NCBI RefSeq assembly: GCF_019703515.2
Contig: NC_059368.1
Location: 31,966,289 to 32,030,288, forward strand
Length of the DNA: 64,000 bases
Source of the DNA: Myxocyprinus asiaticus
Taxonomy: Eukaryota > Chordata > Actinopteri > Cypriniformes > Catostomidae
Direction: 5' to 3'
This document shows, one piece after another, positions 12,547 through 23,335 of this stretch. The notes beneath the pieces were generated by a model, which saw only the letters and a list, made by a program, of their open reading frames with translations, was not told where the DNA came from and did no database searches. The position numbers and the translations under genes were made by a program. Every line of letters starts with the position of its first letter. Positions within the stretch are counted from its first letter, which is position 1.

Positions 12547-12664
12547 ATGGAAACAGGAATCACATGACATTGCAGGGAAACAGGAAACAACATGACATGG
12601 AACTATTTTTCAAAATAAAAGACATAAACACAAAACATGAACAAGAACACATCTAGACATGACA
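12122..12664 (-). repeat. 5' LTR of gag-only element copy 1
   Basis: 543 bp. On the coding strand it begins TGTCATGTCTAG at 12664 and ends CCTACATTACA at 12122, followed by GAATACCTGACCACC. That downstream leader closely resembles the one after the left LTR of the second gag-only element (GAAGAACTGACCTCAC). It does not start with TGG, so a normal tRNA primer site is not obvious. Confidence 0.7.
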
Positions 12665-13199
12665 GCTGTAGACTTTTTCAGTTTTAATGGAGCTACTATG
12701 TCAAGGGTTGATCTTAGTTTACTATTACATTTATCTACAATAAAATCACAAGAGGAGGGTAGAATATCAGCAGGAGTGTCACATAAAAGATTAATAAAAT
12801 TTGCAGCCACTTCAGTGGTAAGATAGCGTTTCCTGACAGTTCGTTCTGGGATATCCTGTAGTATAAAACCATTAACAATAAAAAAATACACAAAAGTGAT
12901 CAGACAAGCCTACATCCACAACTGAAGAGATATTAGCAGACAAACCATGAGTTCTTACAAGATCTAAAATGTAGCCCCTGTTATGAGTAGGCTGAGTAAT
13001 GTGTTGATTAAAATGCATACAATTAAGCATATTCAGGGTCATGGGTAAAATTTTCTTAAGGGGTGAATTAGTAGATGTTGGTTTATGTGAGCATATGGTT
13101 CTAAGATTATGAAAATTCACATTATACATATCTTTGGTGTTATGATGTACGGTGCTATGTCTGGTAGTGATAATGACCGGAATTATTGAACTGTTAGAA

Positions 13200-13435
13200 A
13201 TATAACCCTAACCCTATCCCTAAACCTAATCCTCACAAAAAACTTTATGCATTTTTACATTTTCAAAAAAAACAAAACATAGTTTAGTATGTTTTTTAAG
13301 CGATTTGAATTATGGGGACTCTAGAAATGTCCTCATAAACCACATTTATAGCATAATACCCATGTAATTATCAGTTTGTAACCTAAAAAATTGTCCCTCA
13401 AACGCGCGCACACACACACCCAACATTAACCTAAA
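13200..13435. repeat. (CA)n-associated dispersed repeat, copy 2
   Basis: Repeats the block seen at 6940-7190: TAACCCTAACCCTATCCC, CCTCACAAAAAAC, TAGTTTAGTATGTTTTTTAAGC and ATTATGGGGAC, ending in a (CA)n near 13405. It lies just outside the 5' end of the L2-like LINE. Confidence 0.7.
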
Positions 13436-14262
13436 ATATGTGCTTCATATGGTAACATCTAAATGAAGAGGTTTGAATCAAGTAAAATATTTTTTATCAT
13501 CACTGAATGAACCTAAATAAATCAGGTTACACCAACAGTGTCATTACATATGTGTACCTAAAATCTTTTTATTCCAAATGCTGACAAATGCCTTTGTTTA
13601 TTTTGAAAGAGGCTTAATATGGTGAAGGTCCACATAGAGACCATAAAGTCACCATATAAATATAAACACCCCCTGGGGACTGCAAAGCAAATACCCCTTC
13701 CCTCTAGACAGAGGTAAATGTACGCTTTTACAAAGCTGAGATGGAAAGACTCAAATAGAATGTATACAAATCTTTTTAATTCAACAATTTAAAAAGAATA
13801 AGACAAAGTCAATATCAAATTTAGAAAGAAAATTGGTATCACACAGAAAACACTTACAGTAAATGGGCACTGGCTACAACTTTGTAAACACTTGAGATAC
13901 ACTAAGCTTTCTGGCTGTTTTTATTATAGGAGAAATTCCTCCAATAATTCTACAAAAATTAGACAAATTTTAAGTAAGGGATTATGTACAGTCATACGTT
14001 TGTTATCACAAAATAAACCCCTTAAGGGTGATACAAGACCCCTCCACTTTGCATCGGGATCCTGATCAGCCTGTTGGGGATTATTTTGCGATAACAACCG
14101 GCTGACTGTGCATTATCCCTCTACTTGGAAAACAGACCAAAAATACCTTGAACTCTTCACATTTATGTTGAATAAAATGCTTTCTATGAGAAAGTCCCAC
14201 CCCAAAATACCACCAGCAAATGACTAGCAAGTTGCAAATCATGGGTCTTTGCTGTGATGTAA
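13436..14262. other. Unassigned non-coding sequence
   Basis: No coding sequence or repeat boundary recognised. Confidence 0.4.
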
Positions 14263-14620
14263 TTAAAGGAATGTTCCAGGTTCATTACAAGTTAAGCTCA
14301 ATCTACAGCATTTGTGGCATAATGTTGATTACCGCAAAAATTAATTTGGAAAATAATCACCACAGGATACAAAAATATATTTTAGGGTTTTATTCTGATG
14401 GCTGTTTGTTAAAAAAAAAAAAAAAGAAAGAAAGAAAAAAGAAAAAGAAAGAAAACAGTGGTTGATGTTATAAATAGTTAAAAAGTAAACTGGAAAACGG
14501 AGACTGAAATATGGTTCAACAAATTATGATAGAGGCTAATGTAAAAAGAAAATACAAGCAGGGCATTAGCCTACCCACATGCTTTAGCATACATCACCTC
14601 AATTCATGCTTATATCTTTC

Positions 14621-14757
14621 ACAGCATTTTATGCATTTAACACATGCTTAAATCACTCAAAGCATTTTATGCATTTGACACTTGTTTAAATCACTCAAAG
14701 CATTTTATGCATTTAACACATGCTTAAATCACTCAAAGCATTTTATGCATTTTTAAC
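14621..14757. repeat. About 40-bp tandem repeat inside the 3' LTR
   Basis: About three to four units of the type ACACATGCTTAAATCACTC followed by AAAGCATTTTATGCATTT. The 5' LTR (about 22800-22835) has only one full unit, so the copy number changed after insertion or differed in the source. Confidence 0.8.
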
Positions 14758-15015
14758 CAGGCTTTAAAGACATGCACAACAGTTCAAAATAATAGAATTC
14801 TCATTACACATGTTTTCACATATAACACGTATTACACTTACAATTACAAATAAAACACTCTGGGCTATAAATGATTAAATAAGATATGTTCAGTTCTAAA
14901 TCTACAGTTCATACCAAGTCCCCAAATGTGTGTAAAACATGGTCAAACTCCACACATGCAATCCATAATATGCATCCCTCTAAAACGACCAACAACAAAC
15001 ACTCAACTTCAACAT

Positions 15016-16964
15016 CAGTGGTGTAACTTGGATCTTGTGGGCCCCAGTGCAAAAAAACTTGATGGGGCCCCCTGCCACCCCCACCCACTCGTAGCCTACA
15101 AGAATTAACTTAACAAAAAAACAGTACAATGTCATATATTTTTTTGTTTGCACAATATTTTTACTAAATGTCTCAAAAAATGTGATCCTCTCAAGGCACC
15201 TTTTCAGAAGTTATGATAAATATCTTATTTACCTTAAAATGTCTTTCTTACATTATTAAAATGGATTTCCACAAATGAGTTGTGCTATTTATTCTGAAAG
15301 GCTGCATTTGATTTAACAATAGAAACTACATTTAAAATAAAAACAGTTATACCAGTAATCCAGTTGATCATAGCCATGTTTTTGGGACTAGATTAATTTA
15401 CTGTCAGTTTCTTTATGACACTATTATCAGCTTTCTCCTGAACAAAACGACAGGACACTTCAAGTTTACCTCACATTACAGACATAGGGTGCATTCCATT
15501 CTGAAGGGCTCATCCCTATGCCCTTATCACTTCAAAGGGGTTACCCTACAGAGTGAGAGCTTCAGAGGGCTGAAGGGTGTAGGGCTAAAAAATATCAGTC
15601 ATTCAGAATGCACTTTAACGTCATCCAACCCAAAGGAGTCACTGCCGTCGCACAAAGGCACAAAGACAAATGAATATCAACCACACCTAATCAAAAATGT
15701 TTAGACATGATTTTGCCTTACTATTAACTATATTCAGAATGCAAACTGAAACGAATAGCTTTAAAACTTTTAGACTTTATGAAGACATTTAAGCTTCATG
15801 TTTAAACATTTGTTTTATTTTAAAAAAGTATGAACCAAAAAATGAACCAATATAAAAATATACAGTATATGTTCAATTATTAAATAAATAAAATGTCACT
15901 GTGTATTTTTATTTTATTTCAACTCTATTAGAATAACAGATCAAGCGACTTTACAGGAAAATAACACAAGCAAAAGCCAGTTTCTAACAGAAAGCAAGGG
16001 TTTAGATGTTTTTAAAAAGTTCATTATAATAATTAAAATCCTTAAACCACAGATTTTTTTTTTTTTTTTTTTATTGAACCAGAGTGTGTTTAGAGGTGCA
16101 GCTGGTTTAATTTTTCAACAGACCAGTAGATTTATGACGTATGGTCCGTTTCCGGTCTGCTTGGCTTCTAAGTGTCTAACAGTTGAACCCTATGAAAACG
16201 CCCCTTTTGAAATGTCCTTCGAAGCAGCTCTTTATGAGCTCTTTGGTTTGGATGACCTTCAACATGGCAGCCACGATCGTTCCCCCTTCGAAGTGCCCTT
16301 CAGAGGCAGATTTATCCCATTTGGAACACAGGGATAGTTTGCTTGATCAGCTGAACTTTCATGCTAGAGATGCCCAATAATAGTATCACTGTTGCTTCAT
16401 GCTTTTTTTCAGCACAACTCCCTCTGCTTTCTACTATCATTAAATATATTATGTCTTTGACCGTGACACTGCATCATTGATACTCGGCAGCTCTTTACTC
16501 ACATAATGCAGAGTAGAGATGACGGTTTCTTGTGGAGGGAGAAACGAGTTCGGGACTGTAGAGAAAAAAATGCAGCAGTAGCCGTGAAAGCTCAGGACTG
16601 ACACTCCGTTCACACTGAGTAATTACGTCAGACGCACCACACTGGCTCATTTCCCAAGAATCCCTACGATGTCATAAAAAAGATGCAGAGAATCGTTTGA
16701 TGTATCGCTTTAAATGAGTAATTTCTAATGAAATATTCTAATTAGTGTTAGAGTAAGTTATGTTAATAATAAACTATATTCTAGTTTTTAGATTAAAAAA
16801 AGTTCACCATTGATGACATGCATAGTGTGTAGTCCAGCAGTTTTTTTAGAACATGTGTGGTGATTGCAAACGCTATATGCTGACAAAAGTATTGATATTT
16901 TAGATAGTAAAAACTGGTCATCGTGGGCCTCAGTGCACCTGCACTACCGGTAGTTATGCCACTG
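15016..16964. mobile_element. Non-autonomous hAT element inside the Gypsy LTR
   Basis: The left end is CAGTGGTGTAACTTGG and the right end is its imperfect inverse (CTACCGGTAGTTATGCCACTG). Both flanks read TTCAACAT (15008-15015 and 16965-16972), a perfect 8-bp target duplication. The interior has no recognisable transposase. An inner candidate repeat lies at about 15487-16338. Confidence 0.9.
15487..16338. repeat. Candidate inner DNA-transposon-like repeat
   Basis: The left part (GTGCATTCCATTCTGAAGGG) and the reverse complement of the right part (CCTGTGTTCCAAATGGGATA, then CTGAAGGGCACTTCGAAGGG) look like diverged terminal inverted repeats. No TSD was read. It may be a fourth level of nesting or just part of the hAT element. 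Confidence 0.35.
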
Positions 16965-17233
16965 TTCAACATACAACTCTTCTGAACACATACTGCATTT
17001 AATGCAAATTATGAGAATTTTATGTAAAATTTGATATTTACCCAAAGAATTATCAACCGATGAACAACACCAGGAGCTTTCCTGCACAACACATGCTCTC
17101 AGGTCTCTAACACAAGAGAGTGCTGGAAAGCGGGTGTCGCAAAACTCTGGTGTCGCAAAACTCCGGTCTTAAAGGGGCCACGTCCAATTCATGCCTAAAG
17201 TTAAATTACATGAAATTTCTCCACTTGGCTACA

Positions 17234-17264
17234 TTTTCCCCTGCTAAAATTTTCCCCTGCTAAA
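17234..17264 (-). promoter_or_regulatory. Polypurine tract, duplicated
   Basis: On the coding strand, AGCAGGGGAAAA lies directly before TGTAGCC, the start of the 3' LTR. This is the usual second-strand primer position. A second copy of the same 15-bp unit lies just upstream of it. Confidence 0.7.
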
Positions 17265-17404
17265 AGTCATTGTCCCTGATTACTTAATACATACTTTTCA
17301 CTTCTTTAACAGCTTCTCAAAAGAACACACTACCCAGGATTTTTAACATCTGAGAGAACATTTCAGGACTGAGTAAAACAGCATTACATGCTGATTTTGG
17401 GTCA

Positions 17405-20400
17405 TTAAAAGTGTATGCCAGCATTGGTTCTTTTAGTTCTTGGTACCGGTACAGGCTTTTTCATCTCTGGTTCAGACACTCTAGGAGCAGTGCCAGTGTC
17501 AGGCTCAACCCTCTGTGGACCAGACACTCTAGGAGCTGTGTCATTGCTAGACTCAGCTCTCTCTGGAACCGAACCTTGTTGTTCAATGTTCCCTGAAATC
17601 AGTACAGGTTCCCCTATAAGAGCTTCGGTGGCTGACACAGGGTTTTCAGAGTTCACATTCTCTGTCTCTTGCAGACTATGATATGTGACCTCTTCTAACA
17701 CAACAAAATCAGGATCAGAATGCAGAACCTCAACCTGCTCAGAAACACATTCTCACTTCGATTGTGGTGTTGTAGGAGAATGGGTTTCAGTCACCTCTGG
17801 CTCAGGAACAGAATTAATACAAGGGTGCAAGTCAACTCTGTGGACTCTCTTTATAGGACCACCCTCAAGGGGCTGAAATGTATGTGTGGTACCCTGCACA
17901 TCTATGACCCTGTATACAGTAGGACCCCATGAATCCTGTACTTTGTTCCTACCCAAAAGTATGTGATGCAAGTATACCTGCTGACCCACATCAATCATAG
18001 GGCAATAGACCTTGTCATTAGAAGGTGCAAGTCTCTCAGCAGCCTTGTGTTTGGTGTATTCCCTGACGTTTTTATGAGCTTCTGTCTTGGTGAATCATTA
18101 ACCAATCATGTTTTCTGTCCACAGTTTGCTCTTGACCTAATAGTGCATCTACTGGAAGATGTGGGTTGACTCCAAACAGTAAGTAATGTGGTGAGTATCC
18201 AGTGGTTGCATGTGGTGTTACATTATAAGCATAAACCAACTCAGGAAGGTGTTCTGGCCAATGCTTTTTCTTTTCAGGGGGAAGTGCACGTAGTAGATCA
18301 TGGACTGTTCCGTTGCCCTGAAGCCAATAGGTTGTGGTGCAGGTTTTCTTTACACCATACATCTTACATAGCTCAGCAATCACGTCGCTTTCAATATTCC
18401 TATCCTGATCAGAATGCAATCGTTCAGGCACACCATATTTCATGAACCACTCTTTCAGAAGGATCTCGGCAGTGGTATCAGCCCTCTGATCAATGGTTGG
18501 AAATGCCTCTGTGAACTTTATAAAATCATCAGTCAAAATTAACACATTCTCATGGCCATCAGAGAAGGTTCAAGCACAGTAAAATCTACTGCCACTACTT
18601 CAAGGGGCCTTGAAGCCAGAAATGGTATCATAGGAGGATATATCCTCAGTTGTGACATCTTAGTTAAGATGCACCTTTGACACTTTTTGGTCCATTGCTA
18701 CACATCATTATTCATGCCAACTCAGAAGCATCGTTTCCTCAACAGGTTTAGCGTGCGCTCAATGCCCTGATGTCCCATACTGTCATGAACATTTTCAAGG
18801 ACCTGTTCTTTTAGACATGAGTGTAAGAGCATCTGTTGACATTCACCACGATGTTGGTCATTCACAATGCGATAAAGCAAGCCATCCAGCTCTCTACACA
18901 CATCGAATGCTTTATCAGTGACAGTACAGAATTTGATAGACCAGATTTCTTACGAATGGTGGGCTTTTGTTTACATTCCTAAAAGGTTCTAAAAGAACGA
19001 GAGTGGGATCTTTCGGTTGTAAATCCTTTAGTTCAGCTGTTGTATAACCCAGCAGGCCTACTTCCTTGAGGGTTTCTGTCTTCCTCTACTCCACACTCTA
19101 AAGCACGAATCTGTCTAACCCTACAGCACTTTTCACCAGCCATCACTAAGTCAGGCTCTAAAGCTGTTTCTTTATTTATTATATTGCAGATGGCAATACA
19201 GTCATCATATTCTGCATCCTCCGGAGTGGCAGACTCCACTGCTGATGGCTGCCTAGAGAGAACATCAGCAGCTGCATTATTCCATCCTGGGCAGTATTTC
19301 ACCTCAAAATCAAAGATGACTAATTGAGCGATCCATCTTTGCACAATTGCACCGAGCTTGGCCATTTTTAGATGGCACAGAGGCTTGTTATTTGTTATAA
19401 CTTCAACCTTGGAACCCAGCAGATAACCACTGAATTTTTCAGAGATAGCCCACTTGAGGGCAGTAGCTCAAGCTTCATGCTTCTGTAATTTCTGTCATTC
19501 CTTTTTGCTTTATAAAGTCTCCTACTGGCATAAGCTATGACTCTCCTACACTCACCCTGCTGGTGATATAAGACAGCACCCAGGCCTTCACTGCTCGCAT
19601 CAGTCTCCAATGTGAAAGGAAGATTGAAATCTGCATTCCCTAACACAGGAGCAGAAGTAAGCTTCTCCTTCAGCAGCTCAAACGCTGATTGGCACTCTGA
19701 TGACCACAAAGCACTAAACTCTCTCTTTATGGCACCAAACTGCTTGATACACATATTCACTAAATCATGGAGGGGGCCGGCAATTCTAGAAAAAACCTCA
19801 ATTAACTTTCTGTTGTAACTACAGAACCCTAATAATGAGTGTAATTCCTTAACTGTACTGGGAATTTTCCATTGCTTCAACTTTACCTGGATCAGTACCA
19901 ATACCTCAAGCTGAGATCTTCTTGCTGCAAGAAATGACACTTTTCAGGCTTAACTTTGAGACCTGTTATAGTCTGTTAAATTCTACTTCCAGTCTCTGCA
20001 AGTGCTCTTGGAAAGTGGGTGAGTACACCATTATGTCGTCATGGTACACTAGCATGATCTGAAAAATTAGATCACCCATGGAAGCCTGCATAAGATGTTG
20101 AAACACTGAAGGTCCATTCCAAACCCCAAAGAGCATCCGAGAATACTCAAAGACACCAAATGGAGTCATTAATGCAGTCTTATGCCTGTCTCACTCATGG
20201 ACAGCAACCTGATGATATCCACTAGCTAAATCAATGGAAGAAAATAACTTTGCTCCTTGTAGTGCATCAAAGCTTTCATCTATCCTAGGCAGAGGAAATG
20301 CATTTTTGAGTTCAGCTTTCTGTAATTGACACAAAGCCTGAGACTGCCATCAGTTTTCCTAACTAGCATGATAGGTGACGCATAAGCACTAATGCTTTCT

Positions 20401-20900
20401 TGGATCACTCCTTTCTTAAGGAGTTTGGTGATATGTTCTCTGACTTCCCTATACTGAGTGGGTGGGATACTCCTGTAAGGCTGGGCCACCGGTACATCAT
20501 CCACCATGTGAATCTCATGTTGGCACTCTGCATCTTCTGAAATGCCTCCCTCTAATCAGACTGCAACTGTCCACCTAGGGTTGTATCAATCTCTGCATGA
20601 ACCAGTTGTCTACATCTGCTAATGATGTTCATGCAATGATGGCTGGTACAGCAGAAAAGTTTTGTGACAACTAGAAAACCACACTGTGGTAGGGTAATAA
20701 CCATAGTTTCAACCTCCAATATAAGATAACCTAGGTAAGGTTTTTCTAAACCGTAGGCAGCTGTACTCTTCAGCCAACCTGCTGTGGACAGCATATCTTC
20801 ATCCTCCCCGGACAGGTGTTCACTGAAGTAACTCTCAGAAATAGTAATGACTTGGCTTCCTGTATCAAGTAAACAAGAGGTTATTACTCAACTAATTTTT
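17405..20900 (-). pseudogene. Gypsy pol remnant: protease, RT, RNase H, integrase
   Basis: Read on the minus strand. Protease (about 20890) has LLDTGSQVITIS, the aspartic protease active-site type. RT has SPIMLVRKTDGSLRLCVNYR (20507-20280), then MTPFGVFEYSRMLFG and VYHDDIMVYSP (20169-19966; the usual box is YVDD or YLDD). RNase H has TLETDASSEGLGAVLYHQ (about 19600) and VLSRQPSA (about 19270). Integrase has ILTDDFIKFTEAFP and RLHSDQDRNIESD (18545-18360), and ends in a VYLHHILLGRNKVQDSWGP region near 17970-17930. A low-complexity tail reaches 17405. The integrase stretch that should hold the catalytic glutamate is missing: GNG runs directly into TVHDLL near 18305. Stops and frameshifts are many. 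Confidence 0.88.
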
Positions 20901-20945
20901 AAATTAGCGACAGGACATTTTAACACAGCACGCTGGAGTAGTTAG

Positions 20946-22087
20946 TCATGACAAGTATCGAAACTGGCTGATCCTATGGACTGCCCTCGCACTGCCTGGC
21001 TTACAGCAAGCGAGGGTGCAAGTTTCCCTGCTGCACTGACAATTTGGATTCTCTGTGACAGTTTGTTTGTTTTTCTTCACACACATCTTAGCTATATGTC
21101 CTACACCATTACACCGGAAACATATTGGCTGGCCATCATCTGTAAACCTTGGCTGCATCAGGGGTTTACTATGAGCTTAGGTTCTGACTTAGTGCACTGC
21201 AAAGTGAGTTTCTCGACAGCTTGTGTTAGCTCTACTGTAGCTTTTCTTTGTTCTGTTACAATTTTTAAAACTTCTTCAAGAGTAGCGGGGGGTTTCTCAG
21301 GTGTACCAACAGCAGTGCACTGAGTTTCTGCTGTCTCAGACACAACACTTCTGTTGCTGACTAATTTTGTGACAAGAGATTTAGGATCTTCTAGAGACCA
21401 CATAAGAGCTTCATCTTGCACTTCAATTAGTGTTGACTGTGGCTTGTCTCTCACAAGCTTACGAAGCTCACTTCTAAGGCCTGCGTCCCTAATACCCTCA
21501 ATGAATTGATCTTGGATTGCCAAGTTCACATTTGATATTGCATTTGATGACTGCATCAGGACAATACTCATAATTTGGGACAAAGCATGAGAGTAAGTAA
21601 CAACATCCTTACCCTCCATTTGTTTATGGCTATAGATTGTTTGCAATAACTGAGACACACTGCATTTTTCTCGAAAAGCTTCTCTCAGGTACACAAAGAG
21701 TTCACATGGTCACATTGGTTCATTCCCCATCTGTAATCTGACCTCTTCTAAGGCTGCACCATTTAAGAGGGAGAGTATGAGGTCTAACTGAACCTCTGTG
21801 GTCTGATTACTTGTATGTAACACCCTCTCTACTTCGTCAATGAACTCATCAACATGTATCCCATCTTTGCTCAAATCACCACTAAATGGTTGGATGTGAC
21901 GCTCTCTTGTCACATATACATAAGACCTGGTTGGCTCTCTACTCAAATTGGCGATATCTGCCATGATCTCATCATGTTTTCTGTTGAGTTCTTGGATCTG
22001 TCCGTGAACATCATGCATACTACTACCTGCACCATGTTCATCATCAGTGTTTTGTAATACTGGACTATCATCATCAGATTGTGACAT
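20946..22087 (-). pseudogene. Gypsy gag remnant with CCHC zinc knuckle
   Basis: It starts at ATG 22087 (MSQSDDDSPVLQ). The first 125 codons end in a TGA at 21710-21712. The same frame then continues (PCELFVYLREAFREKC) to 21158, so that stop is a single nonsense change. The nucleocapsid part is in another frame from about 21158 and carries CFRCNGVGHIAKMC, a CX2CX4HX4C zinc knuckle. The capsid part has the helical look of Gypsy gag proteins. It precedes protease and RT, as expected. Confidence 0.85.
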
Positions 22088-22442
22088 TTTGAAATGTTCA
22101 AATAATCAAAAATGTTTCAACTCAGTAAAAAACTGTGTCAGTTCACTTGTGGGCAAAACGAAAAGTCTCTTAATCAATCTGTAACTCTTTCTTCTGGTGC
22201 AAAAGGATATGTTGCCAAATGTCTGTATGATACTTCTATGTTCTCTTGTCTCTTGTGGAATCAGCAAAAATCAGGTGACCATTCTTTTTTGTCCAGCTGT
22301 TTTATCACTTTGTCATGTCACCTCTGGCCAACGTCTGTTCACTGGACAATTGCACCAATAAAGACAGCCTCCACTGTGTCCCACAGGCAGCTATCTTCAC
22401 CTCTACCATATTTAAAAAAGAACTGGCTCCCAACAGTCAGAT

Positions 22443-22460
22443 ATCCCACTCCTGGCACCA
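22443..22460 (-). promoter_or_regulatory. Primer binding site of the Gypsy element
   Basis: On the coding strand, TGGTGCCAGGAGTGGGAT lies four bases after the 5' LTR end. It resembles the complement of the 3' end of tRNA-Leu (TGGTGTCAGAAGTGGGAT as I remember it). The tRNA assignment is inference. Confidence 0.6.
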
Positions 22461-22464
22461 AAAA

Positions 22465-22569
22465 TGTAGCTGGTGGGTTAAAAATAATCACCACAGGATA
22501 CAAAAATATCTTCTAGGGTTTTATTCTGACAGCTGTTTGTTTAAAAATAAAAAATAAAACAACTGTCGG

Positions 22570-22634
<65 letters not shown>

Positions 22635-23335
22635 TGTAAACTGAAAAACGGAAACTGAAATATAATTCAACGTAATACAGTAGATGCTAATGTAAAAAAA
22701 CAAAAAAAAACAAAAAAACAAACAGGGCATTAGCCTACCCACATGCTTCAGCATACATCACCTTAATACATACTTACATAATTCAAAAAATGTTATGCTT
22801 TTAACACATGCTTAAATCACTCAAAGCATTTTATAAATTTTTAACCAGGCTTTAAGGACATGCACAACAGTTCATAACAATAGAATTCTCATTACACATG
22901 TTTTCACATATTGCACGTATTACACTTGTTCATTAAACTGGAAAACACTGGGCTATAAATCACTTAACAAGATATGATCAATTCTAAATCTATATACCCA
23001 GTCCCCAAATGTATGGAAAACGTAGTCTGACACCACACATGCAATCCATATATACTCCTCAAAAACGACCCACAACATACACTCAACTTCAACATACAAC
23101 TTTTCTGAACACGTATTTAATGCAATTTATGAGCATTTTGTGTAAAATTAGATATAAACCCAAAGAATTAACAAACGATGAACAAAACCGAGAGCTCTCC
23201 CGCACAACGTATGTTCTCATGTCTCTAACACGAGAAAGTGCCGGAAAGCAGGTGTCGCAAAACTCCGGTCTTAAAGGGGCCATGTCCAATTTATGACTAG
23301 AGTTAAATTACATAAAATTTCTCCAATTGACTATA
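22465..23335 (-). repeat. 5' LTR of the Gypsy element
   Basis: About 870 bp, similar to 14350-15015 plus 16965-17233. The terminal bases on the coding strand are TATAGTC (TG changed to TA) and ...CCAGCTACA. It contains a (TA)n tract. Confidence 0.85.
22571..22631. repeat. (TA)n microsatellite
   Basis: About 30 TA units inside the 5' LTR. Confidence 0.95.

Larger units (their letters stand above)
10204..12664 (-). mobile_element. Gag-only LTR retrotransposon, copy 1
   Basis: A minus-strand element of about 2.5 kb. The 3' LTR is at 10204-10734 and the 5' LTR at 12122-12664; both start TGT and end ACA on the coding strand. Between them lie a tandem duplication, one gag-like reading frame and a purine-rich tract beside the 3' LTR (AGTGGGGGAATA, at 10735). 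There is no protease, reverse transcriptase or integrase, and no room for them, so it must have moved with enzymes from another element. It sits in the linker of the L2-like LINE. A clear 5-bp TSD could not be read. Related in layout and gag sequence to 35712-38992. Confidence 0.75.
7926..13129 (-). pseudogene. L2-like LINE ORF fragments: endonuclease and reverse transcriptase
   Basis: On the minus strand, 13129-12872 holds the end of an APE endonuclease (VDVGLSDHFCVFF). 12891-12665 holds the linker region ending LKLKKSTA. After the LTR element the linker continues with KTNPTPP, about 10195. 9949-9602 holds a pre-RT region. 9560-9375 and 8520-8287 hold reverse transcriptase, including LDLSAAFDMVNHSILLDRL. 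8314-8160 has [16 protein letters not shown] and [10 protein letters not shown], where the active-site box is mutated from the usual YADD to YADG. 8156-7926 holds the C-terminal end. Several stops and frameshifts make it non-functional. Confidence 0.8.
7246..13195 (-). mobile_element. L2-like LINE, split by two later insertions
   Basis: A non-LTR retrotransposon lies on the minus strand. Its 3' end is at 7246-7260, with tandem CAAT units (ATTG on the coding strand), the short-repeat tail usual for L2-group LINEs. The upstream end near 13195 starts inside the endonuclease domain, so the copy is 5'-truncated. It is interrupted by a hAT element (8521-9368) and an LTR element (10204-12664); coding similarity resumes on the far side of each. 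The flanks are two parts of a (CA)n-associated repeat (CCCTAGCCCTAT on the left, ATAACCCTAACCCTAT on the right), which suggests insertion within that repeat. Confidence 0.8.
14350..17233 (-). repeat. 3' LTR of the Gypsy element, interrupted
   Basis: It matches the 5' LTR in two pieces, 14350-15015 and 16965-17233, separated by a hAT insertion. On the coding strand it begins TGTAGCCAAGTGG at 17233. It carries a purine-rich stretch in place of the (TA)n of the other LTR. Confidence 0.85.
14350..23335 (-). mobile_element. Ty3/Gypsy LTR retrotransposon, degraded, nested in a MITE
   Basis: A minus-strand element. The 5' LTR is 22465-23335, the primer site follows at 22443-22460, then gag, protease, RT, RNase H and integrase in that order (the Gypsy order). 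A polypurine tract at 17234-17264 and the 3' LTR (about 14350-17233, enlarged by a nested hAT) complete it. The outer end of the 3' LTR has lost about 18 bases. No envelope-like frame was seen. Many stops and frameshifts make it inactive. It interrupts a family-A MITE and is therefore younger than that MITE. Confidence 0.9.

Noticed and set aside
14621..14757. CRISPR-like array of regular repeats
   Set aside because: Units are directly joined with no unique spacers, lie in an LTR, and the DNA is animal nuclear sequence.
17405..22087. Endogenous retrovirus with an envelope gene
   Set aside because: No envelope-like frame lies between integrase and the 3' LTR. The gene order and CCHC gag fit a plain Gypsy retrotransposon.
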